9,184 bases of DNA. It comes from Clostridiales bacterium. GTDB taxonomy: Bacteria > Bacillota > Clostridia > Lachnospirales > Lachnospiraceae. The notes below the pieces were generated by a model. The model worked only from the letters and a program-made list of their open reading frames with translations. It searched no databases and had not been told where the DNA came from. The stretch covers positions 1-9,184 of the forward strand of contig JAHZAT010000014.1 in assembly GCA_019423795.1 (NCBI GenBank), in the 5' to 3' direction. Position numbers and translations under genes: made by a program. Below are positions 1-6,154 of this stretch, piece after piece (position 1 is the first letter of the stretch; each line of letters opens with the position of its first letter).

Positions 1-593
1 TTGGATATGAACCAGGACTTCAGAAAGAATCTGAATACTATGCAGTGAAGAAACCTGTCTTCTCATTTGAAAAATTAAGAGGAGCAGAGATCAGCCTTGG
101 ACCTGAAATGAAATCTACAGGTGAGTGCTTAGGTATTTCTAAGAACTTCCATGAAGCATTATATAAAGCGTTCTTAGGAGCTGGAGTCAATCTTCCAAAA
201 TATAAGAAGATGATCTTAACAGTCAAGGATTCTGATAAGATCGATGCGATCGATATCGGACATAGATTTGAAGCGTTAGGATATGAGATCTTCTCAACAA
301 AGAGCACATGCAGAGTCTTAAATGAAGCTGGAGTTCATGCAAAACCAATCAATAAATTAGAAGAACCATCTCCAAACTTGCTAGATCTCATTTTAGATGA
401 TAAAATTGATTTAGTCATTGATACACCATCACAGGGTGTAGGTCGAAGCAAAGATGGATTCCTGATCCGCCGTTACGCGATCGAAACAGGAGTAACATGC
501 CTTACAAGTCTTGATACGGCAGATGCTCTGCTGACTAGTTTGGAAACAGGAAACAGAGATCAGCTCAGCGTAGTTGATATCGCACAGATTTAA
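1..593 (+). CDS. carB: Carbamoyl-phosphate synthase large chain, C-terminal part (5' truncated by window)
   Basis: CarB makes carbamoyl phosphate from bicarbonate, ATP and glutamine-derived ammonia, for arginine and pyrimidine synthesis. The reading frame is open from base 3 (GYEPGLQKES...), so the gene enters from the left. About 196 residues remain of a protein that is usually near 1,070. The first third holds the end of the second ATP-grasp half, with the family motif LGPEMKSTGE. The rest, from about residue 68, is the C-terminal MGS-like allosteric domain. Aligned by eye to E. coli CarB, the nucleotide-effector residues look mostly kept: the Lys of DSDK, both Thr of STKST and the Lys of PINK. 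The E. coli Asn near VIDT is Asp here. The frame at 45 begins with GTG but is internal, not a start. The stop lies 23 nt before glnA with no terminator between, which implies cotranscription. Identity is secure; effector specificity is not readable. Confidence 0.95.
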   Translation, partial: GYEPGLQKESEYYAVKKPVFSFEKLRGAEISLGPEMKSTGECLGISKNFHEALYKAFLGAGVNLPKYKKMILTVKDSDKIDAIDIGHRFEALGYEIFSTKSTCRVLNEAGVHAKPINKLEEPSPNLLDLILDDKIDLVIDTPSQGVGRSKDGFLIRRYAIETGVTCLTSLDTADALLTSLETGNRDQLSVVDIAQI

Positions 594-599
594 TAGAAG

Positions 600-607
600 T
601 AAGAAGG
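600..607 (+). promoter_or_regulatory. Ribosome binding site of glnA
   Basis: A run AAGAAGGAG lies about 9 nt before the ATG at 617, inside the 23-nt carB-glnA gap. It supports this start. The gap is too short to hold a separate promoter or a leader RNA. Confidence 0.75.
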
Positions 608-616
608 AGTGATGTT

Positions 617-1948
617 ATGGGTCGATACACAAAACAAGATGTGATAGACCTCGTCAGAGAAAACGATGTAGAATTTATCAGACTACAGTTTTCTGACTTG
701 TTCGGAACAATGAAGAACGTCGCGATCACCGCAAGACAGCTTGAGAAAGCATTAGATAACAAGTGTACATTTGATGGATCCAGTGTTGATGGATTTGTCC
801 GTATTGAAGAATCTGATATGTATTTATATCCAGATCTTGACAGCTTTGCGATCTTCCCGTGGAATGCGGGAGGAAACCGTGTGGCAAGACTGATCTGTGA
901 TGTATATGGTCAGGATGGACTCCCATTTGAAGGGGATCCAAGAAATGTACTAAAACGTGTGATGGTTGAGTGCCAGAAGATGGGGTATAAATTTAACGTC
1001 GGTCCGGAATGTGAATTTTTCTTATTCCACACAGATGAAGAAGGCCGCCCAACGACGGTTTCTCATGAGAAAGCCGGATATTTTGATGTAGCTCCATTAG
1101 ACCTTGGAGAAAGTGCCAGAAGAGATATGATCTTGAATCTTGAGGATATGGGATTTGAGATCGAGGCATCTCATCATGAAGTTGCACCTGCACAGCATGA
1201 GATCGACTTTAAGTACGACAATGCCTTAAGAACGGCCGATAACATCCTCACATTTAAATTTATCGTAAAATATATTGCCAAAAGACATGGACTTTATGCA
1301 AGTTTTATGCCAAAACCAATTACAGGAGTGGATGGTTCTGGAATGCATCTTAACATGTCCTTATGGAAGAATGGAAAGAACATTTTCGCTGATTCTAAGA
1401 ATGAACTTGGGATCAGTGATGAAGCTTTCTATTTTATGGCAGGAGTCATGGAACATGCAAATGAGATGTGTCTGATCACAAATCCACTGGTCAACTCTTA
1501 TAAGAGAATCGTACCAGGATATGAGGCACCGGTTGATGTTTCATGGTCACCGTCAAACAGAAGCCCGCTCATTCGAGTACCGGCAGCCCGTGGAAGCGGA
1601 ACAAGACTTGAATTTCGTAGTCCTGATTCTGCAGCCAATCCTTACCTTGCACTGGCAGTCAGCCTTGCAGCAGGATTAGATGGGATCAAGCGCAAATTAA
1701 CCCCTGGAAAGGGTTCCATGAAGAATCAGTATGAGATGGCTGAGGGAGAAAAACAAAAAGCAGGAATCAATACACTGCCAAGAGATATGAAAGAAGCTCT
1801 TGAGATTTTCAAACAAAGCACTTATATGAAAGAACTCTTAGGAGATCATATCTTTAATAAATATGTGGAAGCTAAGAGTGCTGAATGGGAATCTTACCAA
1901 CAGTTCGTATCACAATGGGAAGTCGATCGTTATTTATATAAGATCTAA
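617..1948 (+). CDS. glnA: Type I glutamine synthetase (GSI-alpha)
   Basis: This enzyme condenses glutamate, ammonia and ATP to glutamine in the cytosol, working as a dodecamer. At 443 aa it matches the short Gram-positive GSI-alpha form. The N-terminal beta-grasp domain carries FDGSSVDGF followed by Arg62, the residue that in Bacillus GSI-alpha enzymes mediates glutamine feedback inhibition. The catalytic domain shows GPECEFF with metal ligands Glu131 and Glu133, the HHEVAPAQHE metal-binding segment, GSGMHLNMS for ATP binding, NSYKRIVPGYEAP with the Glu flap, and the NRSPLIRVP arginines. The adenylylation-site sequence of the enterobacterial type (NLYDLP) is absent, so control is expected by feedback inhibition and expression. 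It follows carB by 23 nt, and its stop overlaps an unused ATG (TAATG). The ANTAR regulator directly downstream suggests antitermination control of the operon. Product very secure; mode of regulation inferred. Confidence 0.98.
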   Translation: MGRYTKQDVIDLVRENDVEFIRLQFSDLFGTMKNVAITARQLEKALDNKCTFDGSSVDGFVRIEESDMYLYPDLDSFAIFPWNAGGNRVARLICDVYGQDGLPFEGDPRNVLKRVMVECQKMGYKFNVGPECEFFLFHTDEEGRPTTVSHEKAGYFDVAPLDLGESARRDMILNLEDMGFEIEASHHEVAPAQHEIDFKYDNALRTADNILTFKFIVKYIAKRHGLYASFMPKPITGVDGSGMHLNMSLWKNGKNIFADSKNELGISDEAFYFMAGVMEHANEMCLITNPLVNSYKRIVPGYEAPVDVSWSPSNRSPLIRVPAARGSGTRLEFRSPDSAANPYLALAVSLAAGLDGIKRKLTPGKGSMKNQYEMAEGEKQKAGINTLPRDMKEALEIFKQSTYMKELLGDHIFNKYVEAKSAEWESYQQFVSQWEVDRYLYKI

Positions 1949-1970
1949 TGATTGACAGATACTTGATACG

Positions 1971-1979
1971 GGAGGTGAG
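1971..1979 (+). promoter_or_regulatory. Ribosome binding site that fixes a TTG start for the ANTAR gene
   Basis: GGAGGTGAG is a near-perfect anti-16S match ending 4 nt before the in-frame TTG at 1984 (8 nt from the GGAGG core). The upstream ATG at 1948 overlaps the glnA stop and has only AT-rich coding sequence before it. An in-frame GTG at 1975 lies inside the Shine-Dalgarno itself. The TTG is therefore the best start. Confidence 0.8.
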
Positions 1980-1983
1980 AAGC

Positions 1984-2538
1984 TTGGTAAACGTCATCGT
2001 TTTATTCCCGAAAACAGAAGTCGCCAGAAGTATCAGAAATCTTCTGGTAAGAAGCGGTTTTGAAGTAACCGCTGTGTGTGCAACGGGTGCACAGGTAGTT
2101 CAACGTATGGAAGGTGTTGAGGAAGGGCTTGTCGTCTGCGGATACAAATGCTCAGATATGATCTACAGCGAGTTAAGAGAATACCTCTCAGGAGAGATAA
2201 AGATGCTGTTGATCGCTTCTCGCCAATATTTAGATGACTGTGTGTATTCGAACGTGACAGGACTTCCGATGCCTCTTAAGGGGCATGAACTTGTCGAGAA
2301 AACGAGAGAGATCGTTACCGAAATTTCTGAGAAGCAAAGACGAAGGAAACAACGGCCGAAACAACGTACCAGAGAAGAAATCCGTCTGCTTGATGAAGTC
2401 AAAGAATTACTGATGCAGAACAATCAGATCACAGAAAGCGAAGCCCACGCATATATACAGCAGCGAAGTATGAACAGTGGTGTGGGACTTATCGAAATGG
2501 CAAAAATGATCAAAGAATCATTAATATATCATAACTAG
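1984..2538 (+). CDS. ANTAR-domain RNA-binding antitermination regulator with degenerate receiver domain
   Basis: ANTAR proteins bind paired hexaloop hairpins in nascent leader RNA and prevent termination; those beside clostridial glnA genes are thought to control nitrogen assimilation. From the TTG start it has 184 residues. Residues 1-112 have a receiver-like alpha/beta pattern (strand VNVIVLF at 2-8, GLVVC at 48-52, Lys99 in the last loop). A very basic linker follows at about 117-130 (KQRRRKQRPKQR). Residues 131-180 form the ANTAR three-helix segment with the hallmark ITESEAHAYIQQRSM and EMAKMI. The receiver lacks the acidic pair after strand 1 and the phospho-accepting Asp after strand 3 (Cys-Gly there), so it is probably a pseudo-receiver. 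The gene is packed between glnA and dapL. It resembles the NitR/GlnR-type ANTAR proteins next to clostridial glnA. The ANTAR assignment is strong; target and signal are inferred. Confidence 0.9.
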   Translation: MVNVIVLFPKTEVARSIRNLLVRSGFEVTAVCATGAQVVQRMEGVEEGLVVCGYKCSDMIYSELREYLSGEIKMLLIASRQYLDDCVYSNVTGLPMPLKGHELVEKTREIVTEISEKQRRRKQRPKQRTREEIRLLDEVKELLMQNNQITESEAHAYIQQRSMNSGVGLIEMAKMIKESLIYHN

Positions 2539-2542
2539 GAGG
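2537..2542 (+). promoter_or_regulatory. Ribosome binding site of dapL, overlapping the upstream stop
   Basis: A consensus AGGAGG shares two bases with the TAG stop of the ANTAR gene and sits 5 nt before the dapL ATG. This allows efficient reinitiation or independent loading of ribosomes within the operon. Confidence 0.85.
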
Positions 2543-2547
2543 AATTT

Positions 2548-3762
2548 ATGTTTAAAATTAACGACAACTACTTGAAACTGCCTGGAAGTTATTTATTTTC
2601 TACAATTGCGAAAAAAGTAAATGCATATTCTGAGGCAAACCCTGACAAAAATATTATTCGTTTAGGAATTGGAGACGTAACACAGCCTCTGGCACCAGCA
2701 ATCATTGACTCTTTACACAAAGCAGTAGATGAAATGGGACATGCAGAAACATTTCACGGATACGCACCAGACCTTGGATATGAATTTTTAAGAAATGCAA
2801 TCGCAAAGAATGATTATCAGGATCGTGGAGCAGATATCAAAGCAGATGAAATCTTTGTAAGTGATGGAGCAAAATGTGATTCTGGAAATATTCAGGAAAT
2901 CTTTGCACAGGATAACAAGATTGCCGTATGTGACCCTGTATACCCAGTATATGTAGATACAAACGTTATGGCAGGAAGAGCTGGAACATATGATAAAGCA
3001 ACAGAAACATGGAGCGATGTTATCTACATGCCATGTACAGCAGAGAATAACTTCGCACCAGATTTCCCAAGCGAAGTACCAGATATCATTTACCTTTGCT
3101 TCCCTAACAATCCAACTGGATCAACAATCACAAAAGACCAGTTACAGGGATGGGTAGACTATGCAAACAAAAACGGATGCGTGATCATTTATGATGCAGC
3201 ATACGAAGCATATATCTCAGAAGATAACGTTGCACACACAATTTATGAATGTGAAGGTGCAAGAACATGTGCGATCGAATTAAAGAGTTTCTCTAAGAAC
3301 GCAGGATTTACAGGAGTTCGTTTAGGATATACTGTTATCCCTAAAGATTTAAAATGTGGAGATACACAGTTACATGCGTTATGGGCAAGACGTCACGGAA
3401 CAAAATATAACGGAGCTCCATACATCGTACAGAGAGCTGGAGAAGCAGTTTACTCTGAAGCCGGAAAAGCTCAGTTAAAAGAACAGGTTGGATACTACAT
3501 GAACAATGCAAAAGTAATCTTTAACGGATTACAGGATGCAGGATACACAGTATCTGGTGGTGTCAATGCACCATACATCTGGTTAAAGACACCAGACAAC
3601 ATGACATCTTGGGAATTCTTCGATCATCTGTTAGAAGATGCCAACGTCGTTGGAACACCAGGATCAGGATTCGGACCAAGCGGAGAAGGATACTTCCGAC
3701 TTACAGCGTTTGGTAACTATGAGAATACAGTTGAAGCGATCGAACGAATCAAGAGAATGTAA
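2548..3762 (+). CDS. dapL: LL-diaminopimelate aminotransferase
   Basis: DapL is a PLP enzyme that converts L-tetrahydrodipicolinate directly to LL-diaminopimelate using glutamate as amino donor, bypassing the DapC/D/E acyl steps. The product serves lysine and peptidoglycan synthesis. At 404 aa it is typical of the family. Visible class I/II aminotransferase signatures are the N-terminal LPGSYLFSTIAKKV, the substrate segment RLGIGDVTQPL (38-48), HGYAPDLGYEFLR, SDGAKCDSGN, PNNPTG (186-191), the cofactor pair Asp216 and Tyr219 in YDAAYE, and SFSK with the Schiff-base lysine Lys250, followed by GFTGVRLGYTV. It uses the cluster's glutamate, linking it to the glutamine synthetase upstream. Codons are strongly biased (AAA, GGA, GCA, AGA), more so than in the ANTAR gene just before it, suggesting high expression. 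It is the last gene before two terminator hairpins. Confidence 0.97.
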   Translation: MFKINDNYLKLPGSYLFSTIAKKVNAYSEANPDKNIIRLGIGDVTQPLAPAIIDSLHKAVDEMGHAETFHGYAPDLGYEFLRNAIAKNDYQDRGADIKADEIFVSDGAKCDSGNIQEIFAQDNKIAVCDPVYPVYVDTNVMAGRAGTYDKATETWSDVIYMPCTAENNFAPDFPSEVPDIIYLCFPNNPTGSTITKDQLQGWVDYANKNGCVIIYDAAYEAYISEDNVAHTIYECEGARTCAIELKSFSKNAGFTGVRLGYTVIPKDLKCGDTQLHALWARRHGTKYNGAPYIVQRAGEAVYSEAGKAQLKEQVGYYMNNAKVIFNGLQDAGYTVSGGVNAPYIWLKTPDNMTSWEFFDHLLEDANVVGTPGSGFGPSGEGYFRLTAFGNYENTVEAIERIKRM

Positions 3763-3777
3763 TTTAATTATTAAATT
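3761..3777. repeat. Perfect AT-only inverted repeat at the dapL stop
   Basis: AATTTAAT and ATTAAATT form an 8-bp perfect inverted repeat with a 1-nt centre, starting in the dapL stop codon. It contains only A and T, so the hairpin would be weak and it may be chance in an AT-rich gap. Confidence 0.4.
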
Positions 3778-3792
3778 AAATATGCGATTTAG

Positions 3793-3835
3793 AAAAGAAT
3801 GGGATATCAGGAATAGGGTGTTCCATTCTTTTTTT
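3793..3835 (+). terminator. Rho-independent terminator after dapL
   Basis: AAAAGAATGG (3793-3802) pairs perfectly with CCATTCTTTT (3823-3832), extended inward by a G-U and an A-T pair, with a loop of about 16 nt. The descending arm runs into a tract of seven T. It lies 30 nt after the dapL stop and closes the carB-glnA-dapL block. Confidence 0.8.
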
Positions 3836-3891
3836 GTTTAGGTTATAATAAATCATAAGGTAGAAAAAGAAAGTTCATGTAAAAAGTGATA

Positions 3892-3943
3892 GAAATAAAG
3901 GACAGGCTTAATTAAAATTTCGGTAAACCTGTCCTTTATTTTG
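3892..3943. terminator. Second strong hairpin terminator, possibly bidirectional
   Basis: AATAAAGGACAGG (3894-3906) pairs perfectly over 13 bp with CCTGTCCTTTATT (3928-3940), with one more A-T pair and a G-U pair outside. The arm ends in TTTATTTTG on the + strand, and the opposite strand also leaves the stem with a T-rich stretch. It is either a backup terminator for dapL or the terminator of a short transcript starting between the two hairpins. It insulates block 1 from the purine operon. Confidence 0.75.
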
Positions 3944-3960
3944 TAATTATGAGATTTTTC

Positions 3961-3989
3961 TTGTATTAAATCCATTTTTTATATACAAT
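3961..3989 (+). promoter_or_regulatory. Predicted sigma-A promoter of the purine operon
   Basis: TTGTAT (3961-3966) and TACAAT (3984-3989) are spaced by 17 nt. The -10 matches consensus at 5 of 6 positions; the -35 is weaker. The transcript would start near 3996, giving a leader of about 40 nt, too short for a riboswitch. No clear PurR box or guanine/ZTP riboswitch is visible between 3763 and 4035. Confidence 0.55.
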
Positions 3990-4035
3990 AGAAGAAATAT
4001 AAATTAAGATTTTCAAAAAAGGAGATTTAAGACCA

Positions 4036-4749
4036 ATGAAGAAGTTAGCTCTTGCTCAGGAATTAAAGGAAAATGCTTATCCAGGACGTGGAATCGTTAT
4101 TGGAAGATCCAAAGATGGAAAGAAAGCGGTGACTGCATACTTTATCATGGGACGCAGTGAGAACAGTCGTAACCGTGTTTTTGTAGAAGATGGAGAAGGA
4201 ATTCGCACACAGGCATTTGATCCAGCGAAGTTAGAAGATCCAAGCCTTATCATCTATGCACCTGTCCGTGTTCTTGGGGATGAAACGATCGTTACGAATG
4301 GAGATCAGACAGACACTGTTTATGAAGGAAGAGAAAAAGGACTTACTTTTGAGCAGTCTTTAAGAAGCCGTGAGTTTGAACCAGACGGACCAAACTACAC
4401 ACCAAGAATCTCAGGTCTTATGAAGATTGCAGACGGAACATTCCACTATGCAATGTCCATTTTAAAGAGTGATAATGGAAATCCAGAATCCTGTAACCGA
4501 TACACATATACATATGAGAATCCGATCGCAGGAGAAGGACGTTTTATCCATACATATATGCATGATGGAAATCCACTTCCAAGCTTCGAGGGAGAACCTA
4601 AATTTGTTGGAATCGAAGAAGATATCGATGATTTCACAAACACACTTTGGAACAGCTTAAATGAAGACAACAAAGTATCTCTATTTGTACGTTATATTGA
4701 TATTGCAACAGGGGAATATGAGACAAGAATCGTAAATAAGAATAAATAA
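4036..4749 (+). CDS. purO: IMP cyclohydrolase, PurO-like (archaeal-type family)
   Basis: It closes the ring of FAICAR to IMP, the last step of de novo purine synthesis. The 237-aa protein carries the PurO-type core from about residue 15: YPGRGIVIGRSKDGKK, then AYFIMGRSENSRNRVF, and near the middle the RISGLM segment. It resembles archaeal PurO in the GR...AY...SRS..NR pattern, but has about 14 extra residues before the core. The mature N-terminus (Met-Lys-Lys) offers no Cys/Ser/Thr nucleophile, so N-terminal autoprocessing is not expected. It shares no sequence with the MGS-like IMP cyclohydrolase domain of bifunctional PurH. GGAG lies 11 nt before the ATG. Only 32 nt separate it from the AICAR formyltransferase, the enzyme that makes its substrate, which strongly supports the role. 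The family call is good; activity is inferred from family and context. Confidence 0.88.
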   Translation: MKKLALAQELKENAYPGRGIVIGRSKDGKKAVTAYFIMGRSENSRNRVFVEDGEGIRTQAFDPAKLEDPSLIIYAPVRVLGDETIVTNGDQTDTVYEGREKGLTFEQSLRSREFEPDGPNYTPRISGLMKIADGTFHYAMSILKSDNGNPESCNRYTYTYENPIAGEGRFIHTYMHDGNPLPSFEGEPKFVGIEEDIDDFTNTLWNSLNEDNKVSLFVRYIDIATGEYETRIVNKNK

Positions 4750-4767
4750 TCAGTCAATCAGCAGATC

Positions 4768-4774
4768 AAAGGAG
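4768..4774 (+). promoter_or_regulatory. Ribosome binding site of the AICAR formyltransferase gene
   Basis: AAAGGAG sits 7 nt before the ATG at 4782, within the 32-nt gap after purO. The gap has no terminator-like hairpin, so the two genes should share one transcript. Confidence 0.7.
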
Positions 4775-4781
4775 AAGAAAA

Positions 4782-5960
4782 ATGAAGGAATTAGAATTAA
4801 AGTACGGATGTAATCCAAACCAGAAACCATCAAGAATCTATATGGCAGACGGAAGTGAGCTTCCAATCGAAGTATTAAACGGAAAACCAGGATACATCAA
4901 CTTTTTGGATGCATTTAACGGATGGCAGCTGGTAAGAGAATTAAAGAAAGCGACAGGACTTCCTGCGGCAACTTCTTTCAAACACGTATCACCTGCGGGA
5001 GCATCTGTAGGACGTCCAATGTCTGATACCTTAAAGAAGATCTACTGGGTAGACGATATGGGAGATTTATCTCCATTAGCATGTGCATATGCCAGAGCAA
5101 GAGGTGCAGATCGTATGTCTTCATTCGGTGACTTTATTTCTTTATCTGATGTATGTGATGCAGATACAGCACGTCTGATCAAGAGAGAAGTATCTGACGG
5201 AGTGATCGCACCAGGATATACAGATGAAGCACTGGAAATCTTAAAAGCAAAGAAAAACGGAAACTATAACATCATTAAGATCGATGAGAACTATACACCA
5301 GCACCATTAGAGCATAAACAGGTCTTTGGTGTTACATTTGAACAGGGAAGACAGGAACTTCCAATTGATGATGAATTATTATCTAATATTGTGACAGAGA
5401 ATAAAAACATTCCTGAAGAAGCATTGATCGATATGAAGATTTCTCTGATCGTATTAAAGTATACACAGTCTAATTCTGTATGCTTTGTAAAAGATGGACA
5501 GGCAATTGGAATTGGAGCAGGACAGCAGTCTCGTGTACATTGTACAAGACTTGCTGGACAGAAAGCAGACAACTGGTGGTTAAGACAGTGTCCAAAAGTT
5601 ATGAATCTGCCATTTAAAGAAAAGATCCGCCGTGCAGACAGAGATAATGCGATCGATCTTTATATCGGAGACGAATACATGGATGTCTTAGCAGACGGAG
5701 CATGGGAAAATATCTTTACTGAGAAACCAAAAGTGTTCACAAAAGAAGAGAAGAGAGCATGGTTAGACAAATTAACAGATGTTACCTTAGGATCTGATGC
5801 ATTTTTCCCATTCTTTGATAATATCGAGAGAGCACATAAGAGTGGAGTAAAATACATCGCACAGCCAGGTGGATCAGTCAGAGATGAGGCCGTTATTGAC
5901 TGCTGTAACAAATACAACATGGCAATGGCATTTACAGGAATCAGATTATTCCATCACTAG
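4782..5960 (+). CDS. purH: Stand-alone AICAR formyltransferase (PurH C-terminal half only)
   Basis: It transfers the formyl group of 10-formyltetrahydrofolate to AICAR, giving FAICAR, which PurO then cyclises. The 392-aa protein begins directly with the transformylase module (ELKYGCNPNQKPSRIY, NGKPGYINFLDAFNGWQLV). It has the catalytic Lys67-His68 pair in SFKHVSPAG, and ends with FPFFDNIERAHKSGVKYIAQ, PGGSVRDEAVI and the RLFHH tail typical of PurH C-termini. Bifunctional PurH is usually above 500 aa and starts with an MGS-like IMP cyclohydrolase domain, which is wholly missing here. The start is set by AAAGGAG and the conserved N-terminus, so this is a natural single-domain enzyme and not a truncation. 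The stand-alone form is sometimes called PurV or PurH2. Pyruvate formate-lyase, a formate source, lies downstream under its own promoter. Confidence 0.93.
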   Translation: MKELELKYGCNPNQKPSRIYMADGSELPIEVLNGKPGYINFLDAFNGWQLVRELKKATGLPAATSFKHVSPAGASVGRPMSDTLKKIYWVDDMGDLSPLACAYARARGADRMSSFGDFISLSDVCDADTARLIKREVSDGVIAPGYTDEALEILKAKKNGNYNIIKIDENYTPAPLEHKQVFGVTFEQGRQELPIDDELLSNIVTENKNIPEEALIDMKISLIVLKYTQSNSVCFVKDGQAIGIGAGQQSRVHCTRLAGQKADNWWLRQCPKVMNLPFKEKIRRADRDNAIDLYIGDEYMDVLADGAWENIFTEKPKVFTKEEKRAWLDKLTDVTLGSDAFFPFFDNIERAHKSGVKYIAQPGGSVRDEAVIDCCNKYNMAMAFTGIRLFHH

Positions 5961-5996
5961 AATTTCAAAAGACATAAAAACATATCAATTAACAAG

Positions 5997-6036
5997 ATAC
6001 TGGCAGGAGCCACGGTTTCATGACTGCTGCCAGTAT
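5997..6036. repeat. Long imperfect inverted repeat downstream of the purine operon
   Basis: Arms ATACTGGCAGGAGCCA (5997-6012) and TGACTGCTGCCAGTAT (6021-6036) pair at 14 of 16 positions, with ten perfect outer pairs, two single mismatches and an 8-nt loop. It starts 37 nt after the formyltransferase stop. No T-tract follows on the + strand and only a weak one on the - strand, so it is not a standard terminator. It could protect the mRNA 3' end, terminate inefficiently or bind a protein. Confidence 0.6.
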
Positions 6037-6114
6037 GATATCTCAAAGAAAATTTCAATCAGATTACCAAAGAAAAATAGGATACATGTACGAAAAAAGT
6101 ACCGAAAATAAGAC

Positions 6115-6132
6115 TTGTTATTTATTTAACGA
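6115..6132. promoter_or_regulatory. Candidate Rex (redox repressor) operator upstream of pflB
   Basis: TTGTTATTTATTTAACGA matches the clostridial Rex consensus TTGTTAA-N4-TTAACAA at 12 of 14 fixed positions, with the right 4-nt spacer. Rex senses the NADH/NAD+ ratio and represses fermentation genes, which suits a pfl promoter. The site lies 22 nt upstream of the predicted -35, so repression would need interference from upstream or a second promoter. Based on consensus only. Confidence 0.5.
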
Positions 6133-6154
6133 GAAAATTTATCAGATAGGTATA

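Larger units (their letters stand above)
5961..6154. other. Intergenic stretch between the purine operon and pflB (upstream part)
   Basis: The full gap 5961-6257 is 297 nt with no convincing gene. An open frame crossing 5869-6111 is a shadow of the AICAR formyltransferase 3' end with no family features. The left part holds a long inverted repeat (5997-6036). A-rich sequence with no clear structure follows (6037-6110), then a Rex-like palindrome (6115-6132). Promoter elements and the pflB leader fill the rest. Confidence 0.6.

Noticed and set aside
235..260. Repeated ATCGAT around 241-254 as a regulatory repeat
   Set aside because: It lies in the CarB coding frame (KIDAIDIG) and follows from repeated Ile-Asp codons.
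1948..1983. Upstream ATG as start of the ANTAR protein (196 aa)
   Set aside because: No Shine-Dalgarno precedes it, while GGAGGTGAG is ideally placed for the TTG at 1984. The extra 12 residues also precede the first beta strand of the receiver fold.
3638..3841. 67-aa open frame overlapping the dapL 3' end and terminator
   Set aside because: It lies out of frame in dapL, reads through the AT-only repeat and the terminator stem, and has no recognisable features.
3793..3943. The two hairpins after dapL as the paired-hexaloop RNA target of the ANTAR protein
   Set aside because: The loops are about 16 and 21 nt, not six, and both stems end in T-rich tracts, as terminators do.
2163..5920. Several minus-strand open frames of 75-93 codons (for example 2163-2423, 5291-5572, 5660-5920)
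   Set aside because: Each lies wholly opposite a secure + strand gene, has no family motif, and is explained by codon bias leaving few antisense stops.
5869..6111. 80-aa open frame across the end of the AICAR formyltransferase gene and the following gap
   Set aside because: Most of its first part is an out-of-frame reading of a secure gene. It has no ribosome binding site and the tail is lysine-rich low-complexity sequence.
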